DNA of 11,483 nt. It comes from Candidatus Delongbacteria bacterium (GTDB taxonomy: Bacteria > Bacteroidota > Bacteroidia > Bacteroidales > ML635J-15). The stretch lies in NCBI GenBank assembly GCA_027858215.1, contig JAQIDD010000215.1, positions 1 to 11,483 of the forward strand, given 5' to 3'. Of the stretch, positions 1-8,525 are shown piece by piece (positions within the stretch are counted from its first letter, which is position 1; each line of letters begins with the position of its first letter). The notes under the pieces were generated by a model that saw nothing but the letters and a program-made list of their open reading frames with translations, was not told where the DNA came from and did not search any database. Both the position numbers and the translations under genes were made by a program.

Positions 1-817
1 ATTGCTTGTCAATGTATTTAATGATGTTATTTGCGCCCTCTTTTTTCTTTTCCACTTCATATTTCAGAAATTCCGTGCTGATTGTATTGACAACATCGGC
101 GGTTTTTCTTGCATTTTTATCTTCAAATAAAATCCTTATGGTCCCTGCAGACTTATTAAGTATGTTAATATTCAGCCTCTTGGAATAACTATCTATTATT
201 GATTTTTCATTATTAATGATAAAATAGTACCCCCCTTTGTTGAACTGATTTTGATAAAAACTAATTTGATCGTAATCTGAAACCTTTATTTTTATTCTTC
301 CTCCGGGAATATCAGTCCATTGATTGGGGGCAAGGGTAAGATTATGTTCCAGTCCTTTAAAGGAATAATCTATTTTGATGTTCTTTTTGCTGAAATGTAA
401 ATTAATTTTGGTGTTCAATAAATCAGATTTGGAGATTTGATAATTTACTTCAAAAGGAGATGTTTTATAAAGTTCATACGAAAGGAAAGTCCCTTCTTTG
501 TAATATGAAATCTCCAGTGACAACATGGAGAAACACCTTTTCAAAAACTCCTGGGAACGCAAAAGCTCAATAACCGGGTCAAGGCCTGTTTCATACATTT
601 CCTCCAGGCCAAGAATTTCATTTGTTTTATTTTGTGTCCGCACCTGCAGGACAGCACTGGCTTGATACACAGGGGGTGTGTACCGTATGTAAATGACGCC
701 GGTAATAAGTCCGGCGACCAAAAGAATACCAATAATCCAAAGGCTTTTTTTTAAGACTTTAATAAAAGTAAAAAAATCAAACTTTTGGTTAATGACTGGT
801 ATTTTATTATGATTCAT
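1..817 (-). CDS. Wzz/Wzc-like polysaccharide chain-length and export protein, 5' part, cut by the left edge
   Basis: An inner-membrane polysaccharide co-polymerase that would set chain length and couple synthesis to the outer-membrane export pore. Reading down from the ATG at 817 gives 272 codons without a stop up to the left edge, so the gene continues outside the window. Residues 1-24 are cytoplasmic and basic near the end (VLKKS). Residues 25-45 form a membrane helix, followed by YTPPVYQASAVLQV, which is typical at the start of a Wzz domain. A long periplasmic part follows, and from about residue 224 comes a GTIRILFEDKNARKTADVV segment that resembles GumC/Wzc proteins ahead of their coiled coil. 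The start lies 3 bases after the stop of the upstream export lipoprotein, so the two are almost surely cotranscribed. Whether a C-terminal tyrosine kinase domain exists cannot be seen; in this phylum such proteins often have one. No Shine-Dalgarno sequence is visible. Confidence 0.85.
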   Translation of the reverse strand, partial: MNHNKIPVINQKFDFFTFIKVLKKSLWIIGILLVAGLITGVIYIRYTPPVYQASAVLQVRTQNKTNEILGLEEMYETGLDPVIELLRSQEFLKRCFSMLSLEISYYKEGTFLSYELYKTSPFEVNYQISKSDLLNTKINLHFSKKNIKIDYSFKGLEHNLTLAPNQWTDIPGGRIKIKVSDYDQISFYQNQFNKGGYYFIINNEKSIIDSYSKRLNINILNKSAGTIRILFEDKNARKTADVVNTISTEFLKYEVEKKKEGANNIIKYIDKQ

Positions 818-820
818 AAG

Positions 821-1597
821 CTATCTCGCAATAAAAAGTCCATAAACCGTTAATCCTGTAGTAAGGAGAGTCAGGTATGGACTTATTTCTGTCAATATAC
901 GGTTGACATATTTAGGTTTACTTTCAACATATATTATATCGTTGGCCTGCAATAGAATATTGCTACCCTGGATTTCTTTCAAATGAGAGATGTCGTAATA
1001 ATACACCTGCGGTTCACCAGTGAGGTCACCCCTGATCAATTTAATTTGATAGGCTTTACTGATATTACTAATTCCTCCGGATTTGGCCAAGGCTTCGATC
1101 AGGGTAAGGTTTTCAGATGGTATTGTCAATACCGTTCCTTTTGTACCGCCATCTTTAAATACAATGACTTTACGATTTGTAACTTCAATCAGAACAAATG
1201 GTTCTTTGTAATATTTTGCATATTCTTTTTCAAGAAAAGATTCAGCTTCCCGTATTGTTTTTCCGGCTAGTTGAATACGCCCCAGGGTAGGTAATTTAAT
1301 TAAACCGTCGTATTCAATAAGGTATTCAAGGCCTTTTTGTCTTTCGTTCCCTCCCCCGCTAGTTTGTTGATTACCCAGGCCTACAAGAGCAAACCCATCG
1401 TTAGTTGTGATGCGGATGGCAAGTTTATCAAAAGGTTTTATCCGGTATTCTTTTTCACTTGATTTGAATTCTGCAAGAGGGTAATCCTCACTGATCTGAA
1501 ACATTTCAGAAGGACGCAAGGTGCGGCATGAGTTCATGCTTAGCACCACTGAGGCAAGCATGAAAATGATACCATATATTTTTAATGATTTCAACAT
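821..1597 (-). CDS. Wza-like outer-membrane polysaccharide export lipoprotein (Poly_export + SLBB)
   Basis: A subunit of the pore that passes capsular or extracellular polysaccharide through the outer membrane. The 258-residue protein starts with a lipoprotein signal: basic MLKSLK, a hydrophobic stretch at 7-20, then a lipobox ending MNSC with Cys24 as the lipid-bearing residue. A Poly_export domain spans roughly 48-138 (EYRIKPFDKLAI, then EYDGLIKLPTLGRIQLAGKT). An SLBB-type domain spans roughly 141-190 and includes LTLIEALAKSGGI. The segment LQANDIIYVES (216-226) is the usual end of this fold. A hydrophobic segment at about 236-256 precedes the C-terminal Arg and could be the outer-membrane helix. 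E. coli Wza is about 380 residues; this shorter form with one SLBB unit is common in Bacteroidota. It sits 54 bp after the glycosyltransferase and 3 bp before the Wzc-like gene, which is its expected partner. Confidence 0.9.
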   Translation of the reverse strand: MLKSLKIYGIIFMLASVVLSMNSCRTLRPSEMFQISEDYPLAEFKSSEKEYRIKPFDKLAIRITTNDGFALVGLGNQQTSGGGNERQKGLEYLIEYDGLIKLPTLGRIQLAGKTIREAESFLEKEYAKYYKEPFVLIEVTNRKVIVFKDGGTKGTVLTIPSENLTLIEALAKSGGISNISKAYQIKLIRGDLTGEPQVYYYDISHLKEIQGSNILLQANDIIYVESKPKYVNRILTEISPYLTLLTTGLTVYGLFIAR

Positions 1598-1617
1598 AGA
1601 AGAAACATTTATCCAGA

Positions 1618-1625
1618 CAAAAATA
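1618..1625 (-). promoter_or_regulatory. Possible -7 element ahead of the export lipoprotein
   Basis: On the minus strand this reads TATTTTTG, an exact match to TAnnTTTG, the -7 element described for Bacteroidota promoters. It lies about 20 bases ahead of the start at 1597, in the 54-bp gap after the glycosyltransferase. No TTTG-like -33 element lies 19-21 bases upstream, and the gap is A/T-rich, so a chance match is quite possible. If real, it would be an internal promoter for the two export genes. Confidence 0.2.
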
Positions 1626-1651
1626 AGAAAAAAGATTTAAGTGTGGTCTGA

Positions 1652-2833
1652 TTATGTTAATAAATGATTATAAAGGCTTTTCATATCGTTTACCAACCTA
1701 TTAAAATCATAATTTGATTTAACAAAGATCCACCCTTCCTGTGCCATGTTTTTACGTAAATTATCGTCATTTACCATCAGCAACAGTTTAGCTGTATAGT
1801 CGTTTAGGTTTTTGTTTTGAGCCAACAGAGCAGTTTTATTAGGCATTACTGAATTTTCAATGCCACCAACATTGGTAGTTACAACCGGCGTGTTTGCTGC
1901 CTGAGCTTCAATCAAACTTACTGGCGTGCCTTCATTAATGGATGTCAGACAGGCAATATCCAAACCGGGGTAAACCAAGTCAATTTCCTTGATCCAGGAG
2001 GTAAAAATGATATCCGAATCAGCGTTTTCATGTTGCATACTCACTGACAACCCCAATTGGTCAGCATGTTTTACCAACTGATTTTTTAATTCTCCATCGC
2101 CGATAATAAATGCTTTAACTTTTTTATGTGTTACTGATTTTGTTTTGTCAATTGCATTCAAAAACAATTCGTGATTTTTAAGTTTTGTTAGCCGTCCGAC
2201 TATGCCTATGGTTAATGTATCATCAGGAATGTCGTATTTGCGTCTGAATGCACTGCGTTTTTCCTGATAATGTTGTTGAAAGCGTTCAAGATCAAATCCA
2301 AGGGGAATGACGCTGAAATTTTCCGGAGTTGCAATTTTATGTTTAAAGGCCAGTTCTTGTTTTTGCAGTTCACTAATCGCAATGATCCTGGAGGTTTTTT
2401 TTGCCAGGTTCCGGTCAATATGTTTGTATAATGCCGTTTTGGATTTATTAAAATACGAATGATAAATGTGACCATGATAAGTATGAACAATGACGGGAAC
2501 CTTCAGTCGATTGGCGGCAAGCCGTCCAAGAACACCCGCTTTTGTGGCATGTGTATGCACAATATCCGGTTTCCAGCGTTTAATAATATTACTGATTTTC
2601 CGATAGGCCAGGTAATCATTTCTGTAATTGATTTCCCTTTGCATCTCAGGGATGATGATGGGATGCAAACCCAGGTTTTTTACGATGTAATCAGATGCCC
2701 CTTCGTATTCCGCATTTTTGCCTCCAATGAGTAAAGTTTCAAATTCAGGTGCCATATATTTACTCAGGTAAGCCACATTGTAAGTAGGACCGCCAAGGTT
2801 AAACCTGTTTATTATGCGCAATACTTTCGGCAT
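1652..2833 (-). CDS. GT4-family glycosyltransferase
   Basis: A retaining GT-B glycosyltransferase that would transfer a sugar from a nucleotide-sugar donor to a growing polysaccharide at the cytoplasmic face of the membrane. The 393-residue product starts MPKVLRIINRFNLGGP, with the glycine-rich N-terminal loop of GT4 enzymes. HTHATKAGVLGR (93-104) is the usual HxH-type motif of the first Rossmann domain. GIVGRLTKLKN (from 210) opens the second domain. EGTPVSLIE (301-309) is the E-x7-E donor-binding motif with Glu301 and Glu309. Length is normal for the family. The reading frame can be extended 16 codons to a TTG at 2881, but that lies inside asnB. The ATG at 2833 begins the conserved fold and overlaps the asnB stop as TAATG, so I chose it. 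Donor and acceptor sugars cannot be read from the sequence. Confidence 0.9.
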   Translation of the reverse strand: MPKVLRIINRFNLGGPTYNVAYLSKYMAPEFETLLIGGKNAEYEGASDYIVKNLGLHPIIIPEMQREINYRNDYLAYRKISNIIKRWKPDIVHTHATKAGVLGRLAANRLKVPVIVHTYHGHIYHSYFNKSKTALYKHIDRNLAKKTSRIIAISELQKQELAFKHKIATPENFSVIPLGFDLERFQQHYQEKRSAFRRKYDIPDDTLTIGIVGRLTKLKNHELFLNAIDKTKSVTHKKVKAFIIGDGELKNQLVKHADQLGLSVSMQHENADSDIIFTSWIKEIDLVYPGLDIACLTSINEGTPVSLIEAQAANTPVVTTNVGGIENSVMPNKTALLAQNKNLNDYTAKLLLMVNDDNLRKNMAQEGWIFVKSNYDFNRLVNDMKSLYNHLLT

Positions 2834-2835
2834 TA
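2831..2835 (-). other. TAATG stop-start overlap between asnB and the glycosyltransferase
   Basis: On the minus strand the asnB stop TAA (2835-2833) shares its last A with the glycosyltransferase start ATG (2833-2831). This arrangement is typical of translational coupling. It argues for cotranscription and for the ATG rather than the upstream TTG at 2881 as the glycosyltransferase start. Confidence 0.8.
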
Positions 2836-4725
2836 CATCATTGTTTTTTTCCACCATATCTGGAAAACAAGCATTGCCCAAATCCTGGCATGTATGTCCC
2901 CCGGGTTGTTGCTGTGAAGGATCTTTTTCATTTGCATGACTTTTTCCGGGTTGAAAATCCCTTGTTCTACAATAAATTGACGATTGAATACATGCTGATC
3001 CAGCTTTGAGCTGAGTTCGTTACGGAACCATGTTAGCAATGGAACTTCAAAGCCATGTTTTGATTTTTGTAACAAATTATTGGGAATGTGTTTCGAGAAA
3101 CTGTCTCTTAAAATGCGTTTTTGTGTGTTGTCAGAAATTTTATATTCAAAAGGGATGCTAAATGCAAAATCAACCACTTGATGATCAAGAAACGGCGTTC
3201 TTACCTCCAGGCTGTTTCCCATTGACATCAGGTCAACTTTATACAACATGTCATTGGGAAGGCACATATGCATATCAGAAAACAGTATGGAATGCATATC
3301 ATCAGGAGCTGATTTCACATGATGCACCAGATTTGCCTTTCTTGCTTCATAACTATCTTTGTCGTCAATATGATCAAGAAGCTTGTTGATGGATTTTTCG
3401 GATGAAAGGCTGCACCAAAACCAGTATCTTTCTTCAGGAGAAAAGTTCAATCCCGTCGAATAACGATTAATCTGTCTTATGAGGTTGTGGATCTTACGTT
3501 GCCGGGATTGGGGCAAAGATCGCCAGATGAAATTGGTGTTTCTGAATAATATATTTTGAAAATTATTTTTCAAAGCCTTTTGATGTGCCAGGTATTTGTT
3601 GTACCCTCCGAACATTTCATCTGCACCATCACCACTCAGAGCTACACGGACATTTTTTGATGTATGTTTACTTAGTGTATAAACTGCCAGTGCTGAAGAA
3701 TCAGCAAAGGGTTCATCAAGGTAATCCAGCATATTATCCAGATCTTCCAGCATTTCTGATGTTGTAGTGATAAAGCTGGTGTGATCGGTATTGTAATAAT
3801 GCGCAAGCGTTTCAGCATCTTTGGTTTCATCAAAATATGGCTGATCCTTAAAGCCAAGCGAATAGGTTTTTAGTTTATTTGTGTGTTCTGATGCAAGCGC
3901 AACTATGATTGAAGAGTCAATACCTCCGCTTAGGAAGGCTCCCAATGGAACATCAGATAACATACGCCTTTTGACAGACATGCTCATGCGCTGCTTAAGC
4001 TCGGCAATAGCAGCATCATAGGAATTGATATATTTATCTTCTGCATGTGGTTCAGGAATACGGTAATAGGTTTCTTCTGAAATACCTTGCCTCGTAATAA
4101 CCATTATTTTACCCGGTTTGAGTTTTTGGACATGTTTAAGCATGCAATGGTTATCAGGTGTGTAATTAAGCTGAAGATAGGCATTTAAACTGGCTTTGTC
4201 AATTTCCCGGGGTACCGGATACTGAAGCAATGCTTTCATTTCTGATGCAAAAGCCAGAAATTTATCGTTGTAATAATAGAACAGAGGTTTGATACCAAGG
4301 CGGTCACGCGCAAGAATCAGACGTTCTTTTGTCATGTCCCAAATAGCAATGGCAAAGCATCCATTGATTTGTTTAATGGCATCCACACCACACTTTCTAT
4401 AAAGCTGTAATACTACCTCGGCATCTGATTTTGTTCTGAATTCGTAATGTTCATGTATGAGTTCCTTCCTGACTACCGGATGATTGTAAAACTCGCCATT
4501 AAAACTTACCACGATGTTGCCATCTTTACTTATAAAAGGTTGATCGCTTTGTTCTCCGGGATCAATAATGGCCAGGCGGGAATGCCCTAAAACAACAGGC
4601 CCTGATCTAAAAATATGTTGGACATCGGGTCCTCTTTTGCATAGGCAATCAACAGCAGATTGCGTGAGAGATTCAATGTTTTTCTCACTCTGTGTTAAAT
4701 CAAAAAAACCTGTGATACCGCACAT
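2833..4725 (-). CDS. asnB: Asparagine synthase (glutamine-hydrolysing) family, class II amidotransferase
   Basis: The N-terminal glutaminase releases ammonia from glutamine; the C-terminal ATP-dependent domain uses it to amidate an adenylated carboxylate, aspartate in classical AsnB. The 630-residue protein starts MCGITGFF, so Cys2 becomes the N-terminal nucleophile, which fixes the start. RGPD (31-34), HSRLAIID (48-55), NGEFYN (76-81) and SDAEV (100-104) mark the glutaminase domain. SGGIDSS (266-272) is the PP-loop ATP site, and SGDGADEMFGGY (364-375) and YKVDLMSMGNSLEVRTPFLD (495-514) are synthase motifs. All key residues are present, so it should be active. As the first gene of a polysaccharide operon it may instead amidate a sugar acid or other precursor, as proposed for homologues in O-antigen and exopolysaccharide clusters; this is inference from context. 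Free asparagine synthesis remains equally possible. Confidence 0.93.
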   Translation of the reverse strand: MCGITGFFDLTQSEKNIESLTQSAVDCLCKRGPDVQHIFRSGPVVLGHSRLAIIDPGEQSDQPFISKDGNIVVSFNGEFYNHPVVRKELIHEHYEFRTKSDAEVVLQLYRKCGVDAIKQINGCFAIAIWDMTKERLILARDRLGIKPLFYYYNDKFLAFASEMKALLQYPVPREIDKASLNAYLQLNYTPDNHCMLKHVQKLKPGKIMVITRQGISEETYYRIPEPHAEDKYINSYDAAIAELKQRMSMSVKRRMLSDVPLGAFLSGGIDSSIIVALASEHTNKLKTYSLGFKDQPYFDETKDAETLAHYYNTDHTSFITTTSEMLEDLDNMLDYLDEPFADSSALAVYTLSKHTSKNVRVALSGDGADEMFGGYNKYLAHQKALKNNFQNILFRNTNFIWRSLPQSRQRKIHNLIRQINRYSTGLNFSPEERYWFWCSLSSEKSINKLLDHIDDKDSYEARKANLVHHVKSAPDDMHSILFSDMHMCLPNDMLYKVDLMSMGNSLEVRTPFLDHQVVDFAFSIPFEYKISDNTQKRILRDSFSKHIPNNLLQKSKHGFEVPLLTWFRNELSSKLDQHVFNRQFIVEQGIFNPEKVMQMKKILHSNNPGDIHARIWAMLVFQIWWKKTMM

Positions 4726-4756
4726 GACAATGTTTTAAAGGGGTTTAAAATCATAA

Positions 4757-4788
4757 CGAAATTACAACTATTTTTTGAGCTAATCAAC
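4757..4788 (-). promoter_or_regulatory. Candidate promoter of the polysaccharide operon
   Basis: On the minus strand TAATTTCG (4764-4757) differs by one base from the Bacteroidota -7 element TAnnTTTG. GTTG (4788-4785) lies 20 bases upstream, about where a -33 TTG/TTTG element belongs. Transcription would start near 4750 and give a leader of roughly 25 bases to the asnB ATG at 4725. The position is sensible, but the elements are short and the region is A/T-rich. Confidence 0.35.
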
Positions 4789-5054
4789 AAATTAATTGAA
4801 ATTATACTGATGCTTCATTTGCAGGCATACAAAAAGACAAAACCGGATACATTATTATATTCTATACGGCTTTAAAAACTATCATCCTCTTTGTCCAACC
4901 AGCATAAAGATAATCCCTGGCTGTGCACTCATTCGTATTCTTGCTTCTAATAAAACTGTGCTTAGTTGTTATCCTGGAGTTTAATAATTTAGTAAGGAAA
5001 CAACATACCATTAAAATACCTTTTGCACATAGAGATTGGAAAAATCTCATATCA

Positions 5055-5080
5055 AAAAAAGCCCCGTGGGGCTTTTTTTG
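5055..5080. terminator. Bidirectional intrinsic terminator after groL
   Basis: AAAAAAAGCCCC (5055-5066) and GGGGCTTTTTTT (5069-5080) are perfect reverse complements. They form a GC-rich hairpin with a short loop and a run of seven T on either strand. It lies 35 bases after the groL stop on the minus strand and would end groL transcription. This isolates groL from the polysaccharide operon. On the plus strand there is no gene for it to serve. Confidence 0.9.
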
Positions 5081-5115
5081 AAACAATAAACATGAAATAT
5101 ATGTTGGAATGAAGA

Positions 5116-6771
<1,656 letters not shown>

Positions 6772-6834
6772 TTATTCTTTAAAATTTTCGTATTGATTTG
6801 CCAAATAATTTTTATTTCACTGCAATCCCCTTTA

Positions 6835-6867
6835 CGAATATTATGCCATGAAGTATTTTTGCTCAAC
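6835..6867 (-). promoter_or_regulatory. Possible groL promoter
   Basis: On the minus strand GTTG (6867-6864) is followed after 20 bases by TAATATTCG (6843-6835), which resembles a Bacteroidota -7 element with one extra base. A start near 6828 would give a leader of about 60 bases. The octamer array sits about 45 bases further upstream. This is the best candidate I can see, but it is weak. Confidence 0.22.
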
Positions 6868-6901
6868 ATCGGTCAAAATAACATATTTTATCCATCTTAT
6901 C

Positions 6902-6935
6902 TGGCAGACATAACTGCCAAAATGACAAATTGGCA
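6902..6935 (-). promoter_or_regulatory. Tandem TGNCANTT octamers upstream of groL, possible operator
   Basis: Reading the minus strand from 6935, three adjoining 8-base units appear: TGCCAATT (6935-6928), TGTCATTT (6927-6920) and TGGCAGTT (6919-6912). They share the pattern TGNCANTT in exact 8-base phase. The first and third units form an inverted repeat (TGCCAA with TTGGCA), and a further perfect inverted repeat, TGGCAG/CTGCCA, spans 6902-6919. The cluster lies 147-170 bases ahead of the groL ATG. Such phased repeats suggest a protein-binding array, plausibly for heat-shock control of groL. A sigma-54 reading was tried, but the GG-GC spacing is one base too long. Confidence 0.4.
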
Positions 6936-6944
6936 TACCCGGCT

Positions 6945-7010
6945 GTTACAATGGTTTAAGTTTATCACCATGTACATTGGGCTATTATAGCGTGATTAAA
7001 TAATTGTAAC
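6945..7010. repeat. Long imperfect inverted repeat between groL and dusB
   Basis: GTTACAAT (6945-6952) and ATTGTAAC (7003-7010) are perfect reverse complements. The pairing continues inwards with mismatches and a 3-base bulge through TTTAA/TTAAA to ATCAC/GTGAT, ending at 6967 and 6992. The loop of about 24 bases contains the palindrome ATGTACAT (6970-6977). It could be an RNA hairpin, a protein site, or a repeat boundary next to the GC-rich island. No U-tract follows, so it is not a normal terminator. Confidence 0.45.
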
Positions 7011-7080
7011 CACATGTCATACAATGAATTTACTGAAAAAACCACAAAACTTATTGCTTGTTGTGTGGAATTTGTTTTTT

Positions 7081-7320
7081 GGGCGGCTGTATCTGCCTCC
7101 GGTTTCAAGTTGCAACACTGCAGACTGGTATTTGCATGCTTTCAGGCAGGAGCTTCCGGCTTCGCAAATCCGTCTACATTCCATTACACCGCCAGCCTGC
7201 CACCTGGCAAGTACAGGCTTTCGCCGGGACAAGCCCTTCGGTCGCTCTGCCTGCAAGGCAAAATACGCAGCCCGTAGTGTCACAAGCTTTACACCTGCGT
7301 CAGGCCGCAAAACATTGCCT
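7081..7320. other. GC-rich non-coding island, possible dispersed repeat or structured RNA
   Basis: By direct count 135 of 240 bases are G or C (56%), against 28% in the adjoining 6781-6900. It holds several short inverted repeats: GCCAG/CTGGC (7191-7195 with 7204-7208), GGCAGG/CCTGCC (7145-7150 with 7196-7201) and CAGGC/GCCTG (7301-7305 with 7317-7321). Frames stay open in several overlapping registers on both strands, as GC-rich DNA often does, and give Arg/Cys/Ser-rich peptides without family features. The composition fits an inserted repeat unit or a folded RNA; neither can be shown from one copy. Confidence 0.3.
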
Positions 7321-7369
7321 GTTCAAACATTTTCGCTACACACTTAGCCTTTGGGTTTCAATAAAGATA

Positions 7370-7384
7370 AAAACGCGGCGTTTT
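7370..7384. repeat. Perfect palindrome just upstream of dusB
   Basis: AAAACGC and GCGTTTT flank a single central G, giving a 7-base inverted repeat, followed by GTTTTT. It may be a weak hairpin that ends transcription arriving from the island, or an operator overlapping the dusB promoter. The loop is very tight for an RNA hairpin. Confidence 0.4.
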
Positions 7385-7395
7385 GTTTTTCTTCG

Positions 7396-7403
7396 TATTT
7401 TTG
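7396..7403 (+). promoter_or_regulatory. Candidate -7 element of dusB
   Basis: TATTTTTG matches TAnnTTTG exactly and ends 9 bases before the dusB ATG at 7413. Transcription would then start only a few bases before the ATG, giving a nearly leaderless message. No -33 TTTG/TTG lies 19-21 bases upstream; the palindrome at 7370-7384 occupies that zone. Confidence 0.3.
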
Positions 7404-7412
7404 CCACAATTA

Positions 7413-8426
7413 ATGTTGAAATTCGGAAACATAACACTTCACGACGAGCCTGTTTTACTTGCTCCCATGGAAGACATCACGGATGCATCCTTCAGGCACA
7501 TGTGCAAAATGTTTGGTGCCGATATGATGTTTACTGAATTCATATCGTCTGACGGCCTCATCCACAATGGCAGGAAAAGTTTACAAAAACTTTATATTGA
7601 CAACAATGAGCGCCCCATTGGCATACAAATATACGGACACCTTATTGAACCCATGCTGGCTTCTGTGAAAATCGTTGAAAAAGCAAATCCCGATGTTATT
7701 GACCTGAATTTTGGATGTCCTGTAAAAAAAATTGCTGCCCGTGGTGCCGGCTCGGGCATGATGATGAATCCTGAACTCATGGAAGAGATGACGCGCCGGA
7801 TAGTGCAGTCAACCAAATTGCCTGTGACAGCAAAAACCCGGCTGGGATACGATGAAGAAAACAAAAATGTGCTTGAAATTGCATTACGCCTGCAGGATGT
7901 CGGCATAAAAGCACTAACTATTCATGGCAGAACAAGGTCGCAAATGTACAAAGGCAAAGCCAACTGGGACCTCATCCGTGCTGTCAAAGAGCATCCTGAC
8001 ATGGAAATTCCTGTCATTGGCAATGGGGATATACGCTCCGGAGAAATGGCCAGGGATTACATTGACACTTATAAAGTGGATGGAATTATGATCGGCAGGG
8101 GAAGCATAGGGCGGCCATGGATTTTTAAAGAAATTAAACATTTCCTGGATACCGGAACACCCCTGCCCCCTCCTACCGTCGCTGACAGGGTAGATATTGC
8201 CAAAACACATTTTACATTGTCACTGGAACACAAAGAACTTCCACGTGGCATTTTTGAGATGCGCAAACATTTTTCACTGTATTTTAAAGGTATTCCAAAT
8301 TTCAAACCCCTGCGCATGAAACTTGTTACCAGCACAGATCCCCGGGAAATTTATCACTTGCTTGAAACCATCAAAGACACCTACGGCGATTTCCAGCCTG
8401 AAAATCCATACGCCTACGATAAATAA
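7413..8426 (+). CDS. dusB: tRNA-dihydrouridine synthase (DusB type)
   Basis: A cytoplasmic FMN enzyme that reduces uridine to dihydrouridine in the D loop of tRNA, using NADPH. The 337-residue product has the TIM-barrel start LLAPMEDITD (15-24). The motif DLNFGCPVKKI holds the catalytic Cys102. FMN- or substrate-contacting Lys141 and His171 lie in TAKTRLG and IHGRTRSQMYKGKANW; the latter is close to the DusB signature. VIGNGDI (201-207) and GRGSIGRPWIF (228-238) are phosphate-binding turns. A small helical tRNA-binding domain follows from about 255. The frame opens at a TTG at 7383, but the resulting extra ten residues (MFFFVFLPQL) are not expected and would cover the -7-like element, so the ATG at 7413 is preferred. 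The 99-bp gap before the protease gene has no visible terminator, so read-through is possible. Assignment to DusB rather than another Dus subgroup is fairly sure. Confidence 0.95.
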   Translation: MLKFGNITLHDEPVLLAPMEDITDASFRHMCKMFGADMMFTEFISSDGLIHNGRKSLQKLYIDNNERPIGIQIYGHLIEPMLASVKIVEKANPDVIDLNFGCPVKKIAARGAGSGMMMNPELMEEMTRRIVQSTKLPVTAKTRLGYDEENKNVLEIALRLQDVGIKALTIHGRTRSQMYKGKANWDLIRAVKEHPDMEIPVIGNGDIRSGEMARDYIDTYKVDGIMIGRGSIGRPWIFKEIKHFLDTGTPLPPPTVADRVDIAKTHFTLSLEHKELPRGIFEMRKHFSLYFKGIPNFKPLRMKLVTSTDPREIYHLLETIKDTYGDFQPENPYAYDK

Positions 8427-8525
8427 TAATGCCATATGTTAACAGCAATCCCTGTAAATAAAAAGTTAGAGGTCACTATTTAGCTCATATTTTAAAATAA
8501 AGTATAATTTTTAACTCAATACAAC

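Larger units (their letters stand above)
4726..5115. other. 390-bp gene-free region between asnB and groL
   Basis: This stretch is A/T-rich. It holds a candidate asnB promoter near 4757-4788 and the groL terminator at 5055-5080. A 74-codon open frame on the minus strand (4862-5086) starts inside the terminator hairpin, resembles no family I recognise, and is not called. Between about 4865 and 5050 I see no gene, repeat or clear RNA structure. Confidence 0.6.

Noticed and set aside
2834..2881. Upstream extension of the glycosyltransferase to a TTG at 2881
   Set aside because: It lies wholly inside asnB and adds 16 residues without family similarity; the ATG at 2833 overlaps the asnB stop and starts the conserved fold.
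4862..5086. 74-codon frame on the minus strand between asnB and groL
   Set aside because: It begins inside the groL terminator hairpin, has no recognisable domain and no plausible start region.
6902..6919. Sigma-54 type promoter (TGGCA ... TGC) on the minus strand upstream of groL
   Set aside because: The GG and GC elements are separated by 11 rather than 10 bases, and the site is about 140 bases from the start codon.
7383..7412. Upstream extension of dusB to a TTG at 7383
   Set aside because: It adds ten hydrophobic residues foreign to Dus enzymes and would cover the -7-like element; the ATG at 7413 starts the normal N-terminus.
7014..7537. Several overlapping frames of 87-159 codons on both strands between groL and dusB
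   Set aside because: They overlap one another in competing frames, have Arg/Cys/Ser-rich composition without motifs, and the longest runs into dusB in another frame; they reflect the high G+C of the island. None resembles GroES.
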